A stretch of DNA of 64,000 nucleotides, from the NCBI RefSeq assembly GCF_010233585.1, contig NZ_CP045997.1, forward strand, positions 6,809,018 to 6,873,017. Direction: 5' to 3'. Positions within the stretch are counted from its first letter, which is position 1, and each line of letters begins with the position of its first letter. Both the position numbers and the translations under genes were made by a program. Below the pieces are notes generated by a model, which made no database searches, was not told the origin of the DNA, and worked only from the letters and a program-made list of their open reading frames with translations. The DNA is from Spirosoma endbachense. GTDB lineage: Bacteria; Bacteroidota; Bacteroidia; Cytophagales; Spirosomataceae. This document shows, in pieces, positions 52,922 to 62,500 of the stretch.

Positions 52922-54223
52922 TCAATGGTATTTGTTTGCCTGGGCGATAGCATCCGGGTAGTTCTCAAGCCGTTGAAAAGTCAGCAGCGATTCAATCGTC
53001 GATTCGGCTCCAGAATTTTTATTGATCCGTGTTTCTGATGTGATTCCGTCGAAGCCCAGCCCCGTCGCTTTATCGTACATGATAGCTCTGGCGGGATTGT
53101 TGCCCCAGAACCACCCCGCCAATTGTCCGGCCAGCTTGACATAGCTAGTGTCTTTCGTCTGGTCATATAATTCAAGCGTGGCCCAGACCATGGGTCTGAC
53201 ACCGTAGGCAATCTGCGAAAAACGCGATTTTTTATCGAACGATACGCTCGTGCCCTGTTGGCTACTATCAAACGACTCCAGAAAACCTTCTTTGAGCAGA
53301 TAGGGGTAAAAATTATCGACTTCCCGCCTGGCAACGGCCGTCCAGTCAGGCCGATTCAGTGCTTTCCCTGCTCGTAGCAACGCATAGGATTGATCACTGC
53401 CGTATGCATGCCACCTATTCTCAAAACTCATAATGGCTCCGTAAGGTACTTGGCCAGCTGTACCGAATTGCATTTGAACAATGCCGTCACCTAATGTGCC
53501 AATCAGCTTCAGCACCTGACCATCAGGTGTTTGTTGATAATAATTCAGTAAACCAAGCATCATAATAGCGGCCTGGTCGGTACCGGAACCGTAAGGCAAC
53601 CAGGTTGGAATTTTCAGACCCTTAACAAACTGGTAGGCTTGTGGTTTGCTGCCAAAATCCCGAATCATGTTGGCAACGAGTCGCTTGCTGGCCGTTTGTA
53701 GTCGTACGGCAAAAACAGGGTCAGCCGTTTTGTAGTATGGATAAGCTTCGGTCAGGCTCCAAAGCGCTCGCCATGACCACCAATTCGGCTGGTTGATGCT
53801 TGTGCTACCCGCCTTGTTTATCGACAGATTACCAAAAATAAAATTGTAGAAATAGCCATTTTCGGACTGTAGTTGCAGCACGAATTCGGTTAGTTTACGC
53901 AGTTTGTCCTGTTTGCTGGTGTTGGTGGTCAGATCGGGTTCATGCACTAAAAACAGCACGGTTCGGGCAATATCATCAACGCAGGCGGCCCCTTCGTCGT
54001 CGTCGGCAACCCATTTATAGTCAGGATATTCGCTATAAATATTGATCAAACCAACGGCTGCACCATTGAGCTTCACGGTCTGATACAAGTGGTCAAGATG
54101 AGTGGTATTGACCAGTCGGGCACTATCCGGACCAGACTGAACAAATCGGGTTTTATGGCCAGGAACGACCAGCGACGGTAGCTGAAACAGGAAAAGACAG
54201 ACGAAACAACAATAGATCTTCAT
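52922..54223 (-). CDS. secreted (alpha/alpha)6-barrel-type protein in the sugar ABC operon
   Basis: The 433-residue protein has a signal peptide (MKIYCCFVCLFLFQLPSLVVPG) and a long helical body with repeating aromatic-rich helices: DYKWVADDDEGAACVDDIARTV, WWSWRALWSLTEAYPYYK, FENRWHAYGSDQSYALLRAGKAL and WGNNPARAIMYDKATGLGFDG. This pattern suggests a six-hairpin glycosidase-like fold. No family-defining catalytic pair is certain. It lies between malG and the ATPase gene, so a role on the imported sugar is inferred. It may be a glycosidase, or only a carbohydrate-binding relative. Confidence 0.6.
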   Translation of the reverse strand: MKIYCCFVCLFLFQLPSLVVPGHKTRFVQSGPDSARLVNTTHLDHLYQTVKLNGAAVGLINIYSEYPDYKWVADDDEGAACVDDIARTVLFLVHEPDLTTNTSKQDKLRKLTEFVLQLQSENGYFYNFIFGNLSINKAGSTSINQPNWWSWRALWSLTEAYPYYKTADPVFAVRLQTASKRLVANMIRDFGSKPQAYQFVKGLKIPTWLPYGSGTDQAAIMMLGLLNYYQQTPDGQVLKLIGTLGDGIVQMQFGTAGQVPYGAIMSFENRWHAYGSDQSYALLRAGKALNRPDWTAVARREVDNFYPYLLKEGFLESFDSSQQGTSVSFDKKSRFSQIAYGVRPMVWATLELYDQTKDTSYVKLAGQLAGWFWGNNPARAIMYDKATGLGFDGITSETRINKNSGAESTIESLLTFQRLENYPDAIAQANKYH

Positions 54224-54265
54224 ACCGATGGAACGGTTTACGTAGTACGCAAATCATAAGCGTGG

Positions 54266-55075
54266 TTAATCTTTCAGGCCGGATGAAGCCATACTTCGAA
54301 TGAAATGTTTTTGAAAAAATAGATAAACAATGAGAATGGGTAAGGCAAGCATCACAGCTGCGGCAAGCTTAACGCCTAATTGAGCATCGGCTCGCCCCCC
54401 AACCGAAAATAAGGTTACCATTTGAGGCATGGTCATCGTCGACTCGTCACGAATAACGATCAATGGCCAAAGCGCTTCGTTCCATAAGCCCATGAATGTT
54501 AAAATGATAACTGTCAATACGGTCGGTATGATATTGGGCAGGAGAATTTGAAAGATGATGCGCAACTCACCACAGCCATCAATTCGGGCAGCATCAATCA
54601 GCGCCTGGGGTAGTCCCGCAAATGCTTGCCGGAACAGCAGTACGGCCAGTGAGTTCATAACGAATGGCACAATCAGCGCAAAATAGGTATCGACCCAGCC
54701 CAGTTTCACCATTGTGATGTAATTAGGAATAAGCGTAATCTGAAAAGGCAGCGTCATCGTAAAAATGAGGAGATAAAAAATCAGGTTACGACCCCGAAAA
54801 CGCAACCGAGCCAGGGCGTAACCGACCATAGCGCCCAAAATCAGCACCAGACCTGTTGTTACAAGCGCTACCAGCAAACTATTGATGAAGGCGTGCCCCA
54901 GCGGTATTCGTTCAAAAACGGTAGTATAGTTACGAAGGGTCAGGTCAACAGGTAACAATGTTAGCGACCCAATACCCAGCTCCGATGACAACGATGCGCT
55001 GATCATCCAGATAAATGGGTATATAAAGGATAAGGCGGCCAGTATGAGCAGCGTGTATTGGAGTAGTTTCATCAT
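54266..55075 (-). CDS. sugar ABC transporter permease (MalG/UgpE type)
   Basis: About 269 residues with six membrane segments and the EAA loop DAARIDGCGELRIIFQILLPNIIP (about residue 190). It pairs with the other permease to form the inner-membrane channel. The start is ATG 55075 or 55072; the frame opens at 55126, but the extra residues come from an intergenic hairpin. It is followed by the (alpha/alpha)6-type gene after 42 nt. Confidence 0.9.
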   Translation of the reverse strand: MMKLLQYTLLILAALSFIYPFIWMISASLSSELGIGSLTLLPVDLTLRNYTTVFERIPLGHAFINSLLVALVTTGLVLILGAMVGYALARLRFRGRNLIFYLLIFTMTLPFQITLIPNYITMVKLGWVDTYFALIVPFVMNSLAVLLFRQAFAGLPQALIDAARIDGCGELRIIFQILLPNIIPTVLTVIILTFMGLWNEALWPLIVIRDESTMTMPQMVTLFSVGGRADAQLGVKLAAAVMLALPILIVYLFFQKHFIRSMASSGLKD

Positions 55076-55079
55076 TTTT

Positions 55080-55143
55080 AATGAGTGAATGGTGAAAGAG
55101 CATACATGAATGTGCCAGCCACTCATTCACCCTTTCACTCTTT
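55080..55143. repeat. low-complexity intergenic hairpin f (between the two permease genes)
   Basis: Left arm 55080-55100 and right arm 55120-55143 pair imperfectly and consist of GAGTGAATG / GTGAAAGAG words. The right arm shares most of its sequence with the hairpin at 56003-56089. It reads through as a false N-terminal extension of the permease. Confidence 0.75.
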
Positions 55144-55993
55144 ACATTTCCCGTTCGACGTATCGTTTTTGAATGGCAACTACTCCCAGAATGATCAGGG
55201 CAAAAAAGAACCCTAATGTGGCGGAGTAGCCCATGTGATAATATTGAAATGCCTGTTTATAGATGTACATAACCGCCGACAGCGTACTATTCAGTGGGCC
55301 CCCTTCGGTCATAATATAGGGCTCGATGAAGAGCGAAAAACCACCGATAGTTGACAGCACAACCACCATAAATATGGTTGGATTGATCATCGGCAGGGTG
55401 ATATAGCGAAATTTCTGCCAGTGGGTTGCACCTTCCATATCGGCGGCTTCATAATATTGTACCGGCACGGTTTGGAGACCTACCAGAAACAGAATCACAT
55501 AAAGCCCGACATTTTTCCAGGTGGCCATCAGCGCAATGGCATACATGGCAATGGCAGGCTCCTCAAGCCAGGCAACTTTCGGAAAAGACAAGGCCGACAA
55601 AGCTCGATTCAGAATACCCGCATTGAAACCCAATAACTGTTGCCATAAAATCGTAACGACCACCCCCGACACAATGACGGGTAGAAAAAAAGCGCCCCGA
55701 AAAAAAGCCTGCCCTCTAATTTTCTGGTTGAGAAACTCCGCCAGCGTTAGTGCTACCACTAGTTGCAGGGGAATATGGATCACCAAAAACCGAAGCGTAT
55801 TGTAAATCGCCTGCCAGAAAAGCCGGTCGTTGAACAGCCGAACATAGTTGTCGACCCCAACAAACTTCATTGGCGAGATAATATTCCAGCTATGAAATGT
55901 CAGCACTACCGAAAACACAACCGGAAACGATACGAACACGCAGAAGTACAGAATGTAGGGCGAAACCAGCCAGTAGGGAATGAGTTTTTTCAT
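55142..55993 (-). CDS. sugar ABC transporter permease (MalF/UgpA type)
   Basis: About 283 residues with six membrane segments and an EAA motif, YYEAADMEGATHWQKFRYITLPMINP (about residue 210). With the second permease it forms the sugar channel. ATG at 55993 (MKKLIPYWLVSPYILYF) is chosen because the frame upstream, 56071-55994, is hairpin sequence. The gene is the second of the operon. Confidence 0.9.
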   Translation of the reverse strand: MKKLIPYWLVSPYILYFCVFVSFPVVFSVVLTFHSWNIISPMKFVGVDNYVRLFNDRLFWQAIYNTLRFLVIHIPLQLVVALTLAEFLNQKIRGQAFFRGAFFLPVIVSGVVVTILWQQLLGFNAGILNRALSALSFPKVAWLEEPAIAMYAIALMATWKNVGLYVILFLVGLQTVPVQYYEAADMEGATHWQKFRYITLPMINPTIFMVVVLSTIGGFSLFIEPYIMTEGGPLNSTLSAVMYIYKQAFQYYHMGYSATLGFFFALIILGVVAIQKRYVEREM

Positions 55994-56002
55994 AATAGCA
56001 AA

Positions 56003-56089
56003 GAGCGAAAGAATGAAAGAGTGAATGAGTGGCTGACGCATCAAACAATGGGGCATCAGCCACTCATTCACTCTTTCGCACTTTCACTC
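56003..56089. repeat. low-complexity intergenic hairpin g (binding protein-permease junction)
   Basis: Left arm 56003-56036 and right arm 56056-56089 pair nearly perfectly. Both arms are made of GAATGAAAGAGTGAATGAGTG-type words. The right arm encodes the last residues (LSESAKE) of the binding protein, so the hairpin extends into that gene. Confidence 0.85.
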
Positions 56090-57378
56090 AATAGTAATAC
56101 ATCAACTGCCCTGGCGGCATCGCGAATGGCCGTTTCGGGTGTTTTGCGGTCATACACCACACAGGCTTCGTATTCCTGCGAAATAATATCAAATACCTCT
56201 ACAATAACTTCGCAGTTGTCAACTCCCCTGATGTAGCGCGATTGTCGGGCAAAGGGAAGGAGTTTCGGATTCTTTTGCAGAAACGAACTGAAATACGGAT
56301 CGGTATCTACGTTTCGCCGGTGCGGGAATTGACCCGTTAGCTCCATTAATCGCAAATCGCCAGGTTTATCGATCAGCGTTCTGATGAACGCCCAGGCTGC
56401 CCGCGGGTCAGGGCACGTGTTGAAAATAACGATATTTTTGGGATCGCCGTAGGTATAGGCCGGGCCCGTATGGTGGTCGGGTACAGGCATTGGCCAGGTG
56501 TCGTAATGCAGGGTAGTGTCTTTGTATCTTTCCAGAAAACCAACCTGCCAGGGGCCCGTAAATGAGGTAGCTATACGTTGGTTCAGAAACGGATCGCGCG
56601 CAGATGTGAGCCGCTCTTTGGGATAATAACCATCCCGATACAATTGCTGCAAGAACCGAAAAACATCGACAGCATAACGATTATTGAACGCGGCCCGGGA
56701 TGGATGTCCTTGATTATTTTTCACGAGAGGAGCACCGTTGGAAGCAGCCAGATAAAGCGGATAAAAATTAAAGAATCGTTGATACCAGATGACTTTTACT
56801 TCGGTATAACCGAGCCAACGATCCATATAGCCGTCGTGATTTGCATCTTTTGTGAGCTGTTTGCCGGCATTCAGATAACTGGAATAGGTATAAGGCGGTC
56901 CTTTCAGATTCGGGCCATTAACCTGCCCTGTGTTGCATAGCGTCATGATCGGGTTCACTTTCCAGGGAACCTGGTAGATATGCCCATCCGACGAAGTAGC
57001 CTCCTGGATCACAGCACTGTCGCAGCGAACACGCAGAAAATCCATAAAGCCACTAATCGTATCAAGCGGGATCAATACCCCGGCTTTGGCATACATTTCG
57101 ACACTACCCTGCCACATATTGGCGTAAATGTCGGGCGTAGTTTTTCCTACTACCGATGCCAGAATGATCTCCTCGCTCGACTGTCCCTCAGGAATTGGCT
57201 GGTAGCGTAGCGGTTTGTCAGGATGGTTGCGCTGCCATTGGTCGGTAAACTCACGGGCGAATGTGATTTCGCCTGCATTGTTGGAGCACCAGAAAAGCAG
57301 TGGTCGCTTCGTTTCCACCTGCCGACAGCTGCCCAACATCAACCCGAACAAACAGGCAATGAATCCGAACGTTCGCAT
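56068..57378 (-). CDS. sugar ABC transporter substrate-binding lipoprotein
   Basis: The 436-residue protein has a lipoprotein signal peptide with LGSC at residues 15-18 (Cys18 lipidated) and the extracellular solute-binding domain of family 1: TPDIYANMWQGSVEMYAKAGVLIPLD, SARDPFLNQRIATSFTGPW, and GDPKNIVIFNTCPDPRAAWAFIRTLI. It captures a sugar in the periplasm for the two permeases. It is the first gene of the operon. Its C-terminal residues are encoded by a hairpin arm. Confidence 0.88.
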   Translation of the reverse strand: MRTFGFIACLFGLMLGSCRQVETKRPLLFWCSNNAGEITFAREFTDQWQRNHPDKPLRYQPIPEGQSSEEIILASVVGKTTPDIYANMWQGSVEMYAKAGVLIPLDTISGFMDFLRVRCDSAVIQEATSSDGHIYQVPWKVNPIMTLCNTGQVNGPNLKGPPYTYSSYLNAGKQLTKDANHDGYMDRWLGYTEVKVIWYQRFFNFYPLYLAASNGAPLVKNNQGHPSRAAFNNRYAVDVFRFLQQLYRDGYYPKERLTSARDPFLNQRIATSFTGPWQVGFLERYKDTTLHYDTWPMPVPDHHTGPAYTYGDPKNIVIFNTCPDPRAAWAFIRTLIDKPGDLRLMELTGQFPHRRNVDTDPYFSSFLQKNPKLLPFARQSRYIRGVDNCEVIVEVFDIISQEYEACVVYDRKTPETAIRDAARAVDVLLLSESAKE

Positions 57379-57531
57379 AAACTAGCCTTGAGACATAGTA
57401 TGATTTTACCGATTAAAAAACTGGGCTTGTCTTTCGTTGTCTTGCATTTTCCCATGCAATTAGATCATAATATTACCATTATTTAAACGAAAAGTTTAAT
57501 TATAAATTAAGAACATTTTTATACGAAAATA

Positions 57532-57577
57532 GGGTGTAGTATAGCCTGTTCATTCGATTACAGACTATACTACACCC
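57532..57577 (-). terminator. terminator of the haem-binding gene
   Basis: GGGTGTAGTATAG at 57532 pairs with its complement ending at 57577, around a 20-nt loop. On the minus strand it is followed by a short T-rich stretch. It lies after the stop of the gene at 57602. Confidence 0.6.
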
Positions 57578-57601
57578 TACCCTATTCTATTACTTTACTA
57601 C

Positions 57602-58084
57602 TCAGTGATGATGCTCCTCTTTTTCATCGGGCGGAGCCGGAATCTGGCTCCGTAACTGACTTGCCCAGTTGGCAATGAGCTTCGCTTCTTCTGGTTTGAG
57701 GGCGGCTTCGTGATGAATCCACAAGTAGGAACCTAATGGCATCCAGCCTTCAGTGACCGCTTCGCCTACTTCTTCCAGCTTGTGTCTGGCTTTCTTGGGC
57801 GAATACGAAGCAAATTCCGAGAAGTTAAGCTCCTCTTTCCCCTCTTTGATATGGTTATTGAGCCACCACGAAACGGGTTGGATGTTATCGTACCAGGGAT
57901 AGGTTGTATTGTTGGAATGACAATCGAAACAGGCTCGTTTCAGCACAGGTTGCACAGCGGCCGGAATCGCATATTTGGTTGTAATGTCATTAGGCGATAC
58001 ACCTGTTGACTGGTTTTTTTCGGGCCGAATAAACTGAATAACAACAAGGATAACCAGCAGACCAAGAAGTACTTTACGGAGCAT
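57602..58084 (-). CDS. membrane-anchored haem-binding domain protein (Haem_bd type)
   Basis: The 160-residue protein has an N-terminal membrane anchor (LLGLLVILVVIQFI) and a CxxCH cytochrome-type motif, RACFDCHSNNTTYPWYDNIQPVSWWL, which is typical of the Haem_bd domain of Bacteroidota. The C-terminus is histidine-rich (EEHHH). It probably works in the periplasm in electron transfer. A second BIME-like element lies upstream of its start. Confidence 0.8.
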   Translation of the reverse strand: MLRKVLLGLLVILVVIQFIRPEKNQSTGVSPNDITTKYAIPAAVQPVLKRACFDCHSNNTTYPWYDNIQPVSWWLNNHIKEGKEELNFSEFASYSPKKARHKLEEVGEAVTEGWMPLGSYLWIHHEAALKPEEAKLIANWASQLRSQIPAPPDEKEEHHH

Positions 58085-58150
58085 AGTTTTAAGAATTATC
58101 GCCCAAGATAGTAAGCAAAGGGCCTTTCGTAAAAAATCTCCTTTTCATTT

Positions 58151-58254
58151 CAGGAGTTTCGCTCATACGCTTACCTGCCTTTGCCATGCTACGGTTTCTG
58201 ATAACGCGTAAACTAGCCGCGGCTGCGATGGCATGACTCTGTGCGAAACTCCTG
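58151..58254. repeat. BIME-like palindromic element, copy 4
   Basis: CAGGAGTTTCGC at 58151 pairs with GCGAAACTCCTG ending at 58254. Inside, GCCATGCTACGG (degenerate core) faces a long-form hairpin ending ATGCCATCGCAGCCGCGG when read in reverse. It lies between the haem-binding and ABC ATPase genes. Confidence 0.65.
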
Positions 58255-58257
58255 CAG

Positions 58258-58980
58258 TTATTCCAGTGACTGCATTAATGCGTGGGCTTTCCGAATATTG
58301 GCATTCAGCCGATCCGTTTCAACCAGACCATCACGAAGCCGGACGATGCGGTGAGCATATTCGGCAATATCCTCTTCGTGGGTTACCATAATCACGGTAT
58401 TACCCTTACTGTGAATCTGGTCAAAAAGATCCATAATCTCGTAGGATGTCTTGGTATCGAGGTTACCCGTCGGTTCATCGGCAAGCAGGATACTGGGATC
58501 GTTCACTAACGCCCGCGCCACAGCCACGCGCTGCCGCTGCCCACCCGAGAGTTCGTTAGGCCGGTGACCAGCCCGGTTCTCCAAACCGACGTTTTTTAGG
58601 GCCATCATTGCCTTTTCAGTCCGATCGGCTTTATTATATCCCGCATAAATGAGCGGTAGAGCCACATTTTCAAGCGAGGTCTGGCGAGGCAACAGGTTGA
58701 ATGTCTGGAAGACAAACCCGATTTCCTTATTTCGCACTTCAGCCAATTCGTTTTCGCCCATGCTGCTAACATCCTGATTATTCAGGATGTATTGACCCGA
58801 CGTTGGCGAATCCAGGCATCCAACAATGTTCATCAGGGTAGATTTACCAGACCCCGATGGTCCCATAAACGCGACATATTCACCCTTATTGATACTAATC
58901 GTGATGGATTTAAGAGCCTCAACGACTTCGGTTCCCATTACGTAGCGTTTGGCAATACTGCGAGTTTCGATAATATTCAT
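58258..58980 (-). CDS. ABC transporter ATP-binding protein (LolD/MacB type)
   Basis: The 240-residue protein has Walker [10 protein letters not shown] (about 40-48), signature [15 protein letters not shown], Walker [13 protein letters not shown] and the H-loop [15 protein letters not shown]. It matches the LolD/MacB/FtsE class, which work with FtsX-like permeases in lipoprotein release or efflux. No such permease lies nearby. It is 15 nt behind the unknown gene on the same strand, so the permease would have to be elsewhere. Confidence 0.92.
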   Translation of the reverse strand: MNIIETRSIAKRYVMGTEVVEALKSITISINKGEYVAFMGPSGSGKSTLMNIVGCLDSPTSGQYILNNQDVSSMGENELAEVRNKEIGFVFQTFNLLPRQTSLENVALPLIYAGYNKADRTEKAMMALKNVGLENRAGHRPNELSGGQRQRVAVARALVNDPSILLADEPTGNLDTKTSYEIMDLFDQIHSKGNTVIMVTHEEDIAEYAHRIVRLRDGLVETDRLNANIRKAHALMQSLE

Positions 58981-58995
58981 GTTGGATCGATGAAG

Positions 58996-59520
58996 TTAAC
59001 GGGTAGCAACAATAGCCGCTGTTGCAAGACGGCGACGGCGCTGAAAGTAATTTCGTATAAACAAACCTGTTAAAACAACAATATCGATAGTAGATGGCGA
59101 ATTCTCTTCATTTATGACAATATCTCCGGCATCCTGAAAAAATTTACGGGTCAAATCGTAGCTGACAATTTCCTTCTCGGGTAATCCATAAGGGTCCACA
59201 CGAATCATATCCCACTCCCGCATCAGCATATTATGACGTTTCCAGCGATAGCTTTCTCCCGACATAAGTTTCAATTCGGCGCGTTTGCCAAATGCAAAGT
59301 CGATCTGGCCGACAACCTGATTATCCGCATTCAGGTCATGAATAGTAACCGAATGTAGTAGAAAACCCCGAACATCAAAGCGCAGGTGAGTAGTCTTCAA
59401 ATGTGCTTCTACATCACTGCTGATCATGTCACGACGCATTCCGCCTACAATCTGTTCGTCCTGCATAATCACGACGTCACGGTTGAAGGCTTCTTTCACC
59501 CAACTCAATTTTCGATTCAT
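58996..59520 (-). CDS. unknown protein, 174 residues
   Basis: I do not recognise the family. The protein alternates beta-type stretches (HLRFDVRGFLLHSVTIHDLNADNQVVGQIDFAFGKRAELKLM) with basic residues and ends in a helix and a basic tail (NYFQRRRRLATAAIVATR), preceded by a hydrophobic stretch. The layout resembles the LURP-one/scramblase-like beta-barrel fold, but this is a guess. It lies in a row with a TPR membrane protein upstream and an ABC ATPase 15 nt downstream. Confidence 0.6.
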   Translation of the reverse strand: MNRKLSWVKEAFNRDVVIMQDEQIVGGMRRDMISSDVEAHLKTTHLRFDVRGFLLHSVTIHDLNADNQVVGQIDFAFGKRAELKLMSGESYRWKRHNMLMREWDMIRVDPYGLPEKEIVSYDLTRKFFQDAGDIVINEENSPSTIDIVVLTGLFIRNYFQRRRRLATAAIVATR

Positions 59521-59596
59521 AAACTCTGTTCAGGATAATGGAGAGATTGGCGCTGGCAAGGCTCAAAACCAAAACTTTATAATGAACAAAGCTAAC

Positions 59597-62500
59597 TTAT
59601 TGAAGGAATTTTTGACGGCTGTTTTCGATTGACGCCAATTTTTCCTGATAAGTTGTCAGAAACGCCTGATAATCGGCGGGTGTTGTAGCTACCTGAAGCT
59701 TTTCCAGGCCGTTTTCAGCATAATCACGAAGGCTCAAATCAAGACTAAGGTTAATGTAGGTCTTGAGCAATTCGGCATTATCCTCATTATAGGGCAGTGC
59801 TTTCACCACAAAATCGTAAGCTTCTCTGGACTGCTTCTGCTGCCTTTTAAGCTGAGCAGCTGCCGAAACGATCTGGGGATTTAGCGGAGCCAGTTGAATG
59901 GCTTTTTGATAAGACTGCTGTGCTTTGGCAAACTGGCGCGTCCGGTCATAGGTCTGACCAAGCCAGTAAGTCCGTTCAGCCTGATAATGCGGCAGAATGG
60001 GTTTATTCGCCATCGTTTCCGCCGAGCCGACACTACGCCGAAAGGCCGACAATCGCAGGGCCGCGATGGTTCGCATCGAAACGGCTACCGGAGTAATCTG
60101 ATCCGAATCGGGCAACCCCGATAAGATCAACTGTGCATTTCGCCATTGCAAGTCATCGAGGTAATTATTCACCAGAGCAACCCCCGAAACCGTTTTCAGG
60201 CTCGGGTCCTTTATGGTTTCCCAGTAGGCTCCCCGGTTGAGATCATCCAATCGGTAAGTTGCATAAAATGCTTTTTCCAGATCCGTTTCGGGCTTACGCT
60301 CCGTATACAGAACCTGTTTTAAAGCGGCTACTGCCGGATCATTTCTTGAAGCCGTTTCCCAAAACGATTGCGCAATCGCCAGATCGTTCGCTTTTGTCAA
60401 CGCTACGGCGCGGTAGTAAATCGATGTCGTATCCGAATTGTAAGCGAATGTTTCAGCCGCCCGACGATAGAGTCCCTGCTCCAAAAACCATATACCTGCT
60501 ATGGAGCGATAAGCAGCCCCATTCTGTTGGTCGCTTTCTGCCAGTTGATTCATCAGACCGAACGCATCTACATGATTCTTCCGGTTGTATTCGGCAACCG
60601 CACGGGCCAGCAATAAATCATCCGTAAAATCCTGATTGACGGGATCAGTAGACAGCCGTTGAATTGTTGCTGTCAGACTGGTGTCAGATCGCTGGTTGGT
60701 TAGTGCATAATTGTATAAACTGGCAAATCGCCCAACGCTCAACCCCTGATTAGCGATCGACTCTGTTAACCAGGCAGGTTTTTCTGGCTGAGTGGTGTCT
60801 GGCCGGGCAAGCTGAGACTGAGCCACCATCCGAAGTACCAGTGCATTGGCCTGATATGACTCATAAGTAGACTTTGCCGTGTTTTTAGCCAGGGTCGAAT
60901 CAGCCGCCAATACGCTGGGATTTCGTGCATAGAACGCTAACAGATTCGATTCGGGCACCTCATCGCGGGAAACATTTCCCGTTGCCGCTTTCAGATAGTA
61001 ATAAGCGGAGTCGGCCACACTCGTTCGGGTGTAGAGGTAGCCAAGATTATTCTGTAATTCGCCACTACCGGGAAATGCCCGCAGACCCCGTTGCAGGGTT
61101 TTAACGGCTTCAAAAAACAAATCCGTTTGCAGATAGGTCTGGCTTAATCCAACATAATCCTGTGGGTTTGGCTGTTTCAGTAAAGCCTGCTGGAAATAAA
61201 AAGCCGCTGCTGTCTGGTTATTCTGCGACAAAGCCAGCGATGCCAGTGAGTAATTGGACTTGTGGTTCTGAAATTCCTGTTCCAGCGCCAGATTATAAAA
61301 CGCATTGGCCGACGTCGGCTCATTACTAACCCTGTAATAATCACCCAGCCCATTGTAGTAGCCAGCCACTCCCTGCCGGAACGTGATCAGCCCACCCGAT
61401 GCCAGCAAAACAACGACACCAACGACACCTACTATCCGAAACAGGCTTAATTCAAGCCGTTTGGGTTTATAAAGGATTCGATAAACGGGCAGGTTCTGCT
61501 GGTAGATAGGCAGAAAATTTATGACGACATAAGCGACAAAACACAGCCCCATCGCTAAGTGCGTATAAACAATAACATCCTCAAACAGCTCGACCAGCGG
61601 GTCGTTGGCCGTTGCAAACGCATAAGCCATTGTCAGTGTAGTAAGTAAGGCCAGCCCCGCGTACAGATACGCGCCTGAATCCCGGAAGGAGACCGCGTCC
61701 TGCTGCTGGATCAACCGCCGAAAACCCCAGATGCCCAGCATTACGGATGTCAGATATAAGACGAATGGACTGATAGCCAGTATATCCCAATCAATGGACC
61801 GGGTGTTTTTAAGCCAGATGAGTGCCAGATTGATTAGATACAAAAAACTGACAATCAGGAAATTATTAAACCCCAATGTTCGCCGTTGGCTTACCTGCGG
61901 AGACGATCCTTCGGGTTTTCCCGCCGACGTAATCCAGACTAATCCGGCAATAATCTCGGCCGCAATGAAAAATATAAAGCCAATGCTGAATACGAGTAAG
62001 ACCGGCATTCCATAGCTCACCACGATCATAGCCGGAAAGGCTACGGGTGATAATGCGCCCAATAGAGCGGCTACAACAATTGTTAGCAGCGTAAAAACGG
62101 CCAGCCGCACCGTAATCGGATAATCGGCCCGAAAGGCATGAAAGTAATAACTCACCGATCCAAACACGAACGTCAGGATCAGAAACAGGTAGTTGCCACC
62201 CAGGCCCGGAATCTCGAGCATCTCCCAACGAAAAAAGGCCAATCCAAGGATCAGGGCAGCCATACTAACCAAATAGCGCACCCGATCAAAGCGGGTAACC
62301 GCGCTTATCAGTACGATAAAAGCAATGCTTATTCCAATCAAAAAAGCCGTAGCTACACCCGGCCGAATCTGCATAGGCGAGGCTACAAACTGTTCGGAAA
62401 CGGCATAGGCTTTGCTATTTACGGCGTAGTCGAGTAAGCCATCCGAAAAGGTTTGAAACGTAACGGGCAATTCGTTCAGTTCGCTCAAAACATTCCAGTG

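Noticed and set aside
55994..56071. N-terminal extension of the MalF-type permease
   Set aside because: The extra residues are encoded by the intergenic hairpin, and a normal permease start (MKKLIPYW) lies at 55993.
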